From: Candidatus Omnitrophota bacterium
Lineage (GTDB): Bacteria; Omnitrophota; Gorgyraeia; Zapsychrales; Zapsychraceae
Direction: 5' to 3'
NCBI GenBank assembly: GCA_020632495.1
Contig: JACKFL010000006.1
Span: forward strand, 682,001-746,000
Length of the DNA: 64,000 nt
Shown: positions 61,693 through 64,000 of the stretch, one piece after another
Numbering within the stretch: position 1 is the first letter of the stretch
Layout of the letters: each line of letters begins with the position of its first letter
Made by a program: the position numbers and the translations under genes
Notes under the pieces: model-generated
What the model was told of the DNA's origin: nothing
Seen by the model: the letters and a program-made list of their open reading frames with translations, nothing else
Database searches by the model: none

Positions 61693-62775
61693 ATGGACAA
61701 AATCGCGCATATTGCCTACTCCATCACACGCTCAGATCTGAAGGATCTCATTGCCGCGCTGATCTACAAGCAGCAGGAACAGGGGGCTGAGGCCGAGATC
61801 ATTCACGTCGTCCGCGAGACCGACATCGCCCACGTCTTGAAGATCCGCGGGATCAACGTCTACACCTATACCAAGGCCGAAGGGCCGGATATCCGGTTGA
61901 TGTTCAAGCTGGGGAAGTTTATCCGTTCGCACGGGTTTAACATCGTCCACGCGCACAGCCCCGAAATTGCCGTGCATGCGGCGATCGCGGCCAAGATCGG
62001 ACGCGCCAAATCCATATTTTCCTGTCACTGGCTGACCGCCAAACCGCTGTCGCGCTATGTCCGCGCCCTGAACAACCACATTGTGGCCACCTCCGAATTC
62101 GTCCAGCGCAAGCTGTTTAAGGAAAAATACTTGCAGGACAAGAAAATGAAGATCATCTACGACGGGATCGACGAGCAGATGTACATGCAGAATTTCGGAA
62201 TCAATGCCGAAAACGTTAACCGCGAGAAGCTCGGCTTGCAGCCGGATTCTTTTATCCTCGGAAACACGGGGGCGCTGGTGAAGGAAGAGGACCAGGCTTC
62301 GCTGCTCAAGGCGTTTCGCAAGCTGCGCGCCAAGGGAATGAATGCCGAGTTGATCTTTACGGGTGAAGGGCCGCTGCGCAAAGATCTGGAAAAAAAGGCT
62401 CAGCTTTACAAGATCGCGGATCACGTGCATTTCCTCTCCGAGCGCCTGTCGCGTGTTGAATTTTTGCAACTCTTCGATGTCCTGGTCCATTGTGCGCATA
62501 AAGAGGCCTATCCGTTCACGCTGCTCGAAGCGATGGCCTCCGGGACGCCGGTCATCGCCACCAAGATCGGCGCCAATGCCGAAGTGATTCTCGAGCGCCA
62601 GACCGGTTATCTGGTGCCGTGCGGATTTCCGGAACGCATCGATTCGGCTATTATGCGCCTTAACGCGATTAAGACCCTCCCCAAAGAGATGGGCGTCCAG
62701 TCCCGTCTCCATGTACAAAAAGACTTCTCCATTTCCTCCATGGCCGCCCGCTACCTTGAACTTTATCATTCCTGA
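61693..62775 (+). CDS. Family 4 glycosyltransferase (GT-B)
   Basis: 360 residues from the ATG at 61693. An N-terminal GT-B lobe (HIAYSITRSDLKDLIAALIYKQQEQGAEAEII, NIVHAHSPEIAVHAAIAAKI) and C-terminal donor lobe (SFILGNTGALVKEEDQASLLKAF, ELIFTGEGPLRKDL, KEAYPFTLLEAMASGTPVIATKIGANAEVI) with the EX7E-like acidic pair. It would transfer an activated sugar to a lipid or polymer acceptor. It lies 46 bases after the arsenosugar genes and could belong to that pathway or to envelope polysaccharide synthesis. Confidence 0.88.
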   Translation: MDKIAHIAYSITRSDLKDLIAALIYKQQEQGAEAEIIHVVRETDIAHVLKIRGINVYTYTKAEGPDIRLMFKLGKFIRSHGFNIVHAHSPEIAVHAAIAAKIGRAKSIFSCHWLTAKPLSRYVRALNNHIVATSEFVQRKLFKEKYLQDKKMKIIYDGIDEQMYMQNFGINAENVNREKLGLQPDSFILGNTGALVKEEDQASLLKAFRKLRAKGMNAELIFTGEGPLRKDLEKKAQLYKIADHVHFLSERLSRVEFLQLFDVLVHCAHKEAYPFTLLEAMASGTPVIATKIGANAEVILERQTGYLVPCGFPERIDSAIMRLNAIKTLPKEMGVQSRLHVQKDFSISSMAARYLELYHS

Positions 62776-62875
62776 TAAGCCGTCTCAGCGTTAGGCATAT
62801 AACATATTACAAGACAATGGTTTATGTCTGAGTGCCTGGCCCGGCACGCACCCGCATGGTTTCAGTAATGATATT

Positions 62876-62904
62876 TTGACCAATTATAGTATTTATACTA
62901 TACT
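62876..62904 (+). promoter_or_regulatory. Promoter of modular protein P4
   Basis: TTGACC (62876-62881), exactly 17 bases, TATACT (62899-62904; a second TATACT overlaps at 62894-62899). The predicted start near 62911 coincides with the shared element. Confidence 0.6.
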
Positions 62905-62911
62905 TAAAACG

Positions 62912-62922
62912 CTTCCCCGATC
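62912..62922 (+). promoter_or_regulatory. Shared leader element (P4 copy, 9 of 11)
   Basis: CTTCCCCGATC, differing at two positions from the ATTCCCCAATC copies of P1-P3; 37 bases before the ATG at 62949. Confidence 0.45.
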
Positions 62923-62948
62923 GCGTTGTTCCCGTTTTGAGGATTTCT

Positions 62949-64000
62949 ATGCGGCGTATTTTATCGACATTACTGGCCGTTATGTTGGCGGTTCAACAGA
63001 CCGCTCCGGCCTTGGCACAAACTCCTTCGGAGAGCGTAAGCCTCGCCCTGCCTGCGCCCGGCTCTATGGTGCGCCCTTCCGCGGAGTACGATCCTGTCAT
63101 CGTCAAGGGCATCCGCGTCCATCCCGACAATCCGCTCCAGTTTGATTTCATCGTGGACACCGGCTCCGCCGAGTCCGACCCCGACACGCTAAAACCGCAA
63201 GCCGCCACATTGATCAAGTACTTTCTGACCGCCCTCACCGTGCCGGATGACGAGTTGTGGGTGAATCTCTCCCCGTACGAAAAAGACCGCATCATTCCCG
63301 ACAACTTCGGCATCACGGACATGGGCCGAGACCTGCTCGCGCAGGACTATATTCTCAAACAACTGACAGCCTCAATAATGTATCCGGAGGAGAAGCTGGG
63401 CAAGGATTTCTGGGATCGAGTGTACCAGAAATCCCAGCAACTCTTCGGCAACACCGATATCTCCGTGGACACCTTCAACAAGGTGTGGGTAGTCCCGGAG
63501 AAGGCCAAGATCTACCGCAGCGGTGACGTGGCCTTTATCGTGGAGAGCCGGCTGAAGGTGATGATGGAAAAGGATTATCTTGCCCTGGCGAATAACGCGC
63601 TGGAGCATCAGCCCGGGGAACAGGAGGCCGCCCGCGGACGCAGTGAACAAATGCGGGATGTTTCGGAGCAGATGATCAAGGAAGTTCTGATTCCGGTCAT
63701 CGAGGAGGAAGTCAACAAAGGGGAGCATTTTGCCCCGTTGCGTCAAATTTACCATTCGCTGATCCTGGCTACATGGTTCAAACAGAATCTGCGCGAAAGC
63801 TACTTGGCCAAGGTTTATGTCGGGGAAAACAAAGTCAACGGTATCGATATCGACGAGAAGACGGCCAAGGAGCGGATTTACCGGCAGTACCTGGAGGCCT
63901 TCCGGACAGGCGTGTACAATTTTGTGCGGGAGGAATTCGATCCGGACTTGCAGGAAGTCATTCCGCGCAAATATTTCTCAGGCGGGATGCGGTTCGGTGC
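62949..64000 (+). CDS. Modular protein P4, 3'-truncated: signal peptide and shared N-module
   Basis: At least 350 residues; the frame is open to the right edge. The ATG at 62949 has TGAGGA six bases upstream and opens a signal peptide (RRILSTLLAVMLAVQQTAPALAQ). The visible part is the complete shared module: LPAPGSMV, IRVHPDNPLQFDFIVDTG, LWVNLSPYEKDRIIPDNFG, MGRDLLAQDYILKQLTASIMYPE, TFNKVWVVPEKA, FAPLRQIYHSLILATWFKQNL and IPRKYFSGG near 340. The cargo and tail lie beyond the window. It is the fourth member of the P1-P3 family and appears closest to P3 and P2 in the module. Confidence 0.9.
   Translation, partial: MRRILSTLLAVMLAVQQTAPALAQTPSESVSLALPAPGSMVRPSAEYDPVIVKGIRVHPDNPLQFDFIVDTGSAESDPDTLKPQAATLIKYFLTALTVPDDELWVNLSPYEKDRIIPDNFGITDMGRDLLAQDYILKQLTASIMYPEEKLGKDFWDRVYQKSQQLFGNTDISVDTFNKVWVVPEKAKIYRSGDVAFIVESRLKVMMEKDYLALANNALEHQPGEQEAARGRSEQMRDVSEQMIKEVLIPVIEEEVNKGEHFAPLRQIYHSLILATWFKQNLRESYLAKVYVGENKVNGIDIDEKTAKERIYRQYLEAFRTGVYNFVREEFDPDLQEVIPRKYFSGGMRFG

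Noticed and set aside
1..64000. CRISPR arrays, insertion sequences or prophage
   Set aside because: No regularly spaced repeats, transposase or phage structural genes were seen on either strand.

Overview
The window looks like chromosomal DNA of a GC-rich, diderm, uncultivated bacterium, most likely a member of Omnitrophota (formerly OP3). The main reason is a set of very large secreted proteins that share an N-terminal module (core motif LWVNLSPYE, then MGRDLLAQDYLLKQLTASLMYPE-like text, ending in IPRKYFSGG) and a C-terminal tail (GGIDLNP ... GFxPVIIxIxP). I associate such proteins with Omnitrophota from memory; no search was possible. Lipoproteins, an RND pump with an outer-membrane factor and several signal peptides point to a double membrane. 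There are no phage genes, insertion sequences or CRISPR arrays; gene order is mostly housekeeping with short operons.

Layout. 1-12.4 kb: 3' end of a zincin-motif/DUF58 fusion, tRNA-Arg(ACG), a PAS histidine kinase overlapping tadA, a degenerate nuclease-like protein overlapping a gamma-carboxylase-like membrane protein, ldhA, a substrate-binding protein next to a GGDEF-EAL protein, and a B12-binding radical SAM enzyme. 12.4-16.2 kb: modular protein P1 (HEAT-repeat cargo) and tRNA-Ser(GCT). 16.5-28.2 kb: an ATP-grasp-like/SnoaL pair, a TPR membrane protein overlapping tex, a lone receiver protein, mscS, a TIGR01777 epimerase, DUF503, dnaX and recR, then a REP-like palindrome and a lipoprotein. 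28.2-39.6 kb: a TPR membrane protein, modular protein P2 (processive GT2 glycosyltransferase cargo), two small envelope proteins and modular protein P3 (1803 residues: receiver domain, an internal duplication, an internal Tat/lipoprotein signal, HEAT-like repeats). 39.6-52.5 kb: two membrane genes on the minus strand, a 55-residue membrane protein, recQ, htpX with an EF-hand loop, and a MarR-controlled RND operon in which pump and outer-membrane factor are one polypeptide. 52.5-56.7 kb: tetrapyrrole genes (HemC-CobA-HemD fusion, hemL) and a duplicated DUF3568 lipoprotein pair. 56.8-62.8 kb: glycosyltransferases around arsM that look like an arsenosugar pathway. 62.9 kb to the end: the start of modular protein P4.

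The most interesting signal is the P1-P4 set. The same leader module and tail flank unrelated cargo (HEAT repeats, a hyaluronan/cellulose-synthase-like glycosyltransferase, a response-regulator receiver). Each gene has its own sigma70-type promoter, and the four 5' leaders share an 11-base element (ATTCCCCAATC exact in three, 9/11 in the fourth). Two of them, and separately the RND-OMF fusion, carry what look like complete lipoprotein or Tat signal peptides in the middle of the chain. This suggests polyproteins or gene fusions whose processing and topology are unexplained.

Promoters in this window often read TTGCC or TTGAC, a 17-base spacer, then TATAAT or TATACT. Several genes have the -10 box only 5 or 6 bases before the ATG and no Shine-Dalgarno sequence, which predicts leaderless mRNAs. 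All functional calls come from reading motifs; none was checked by computation.
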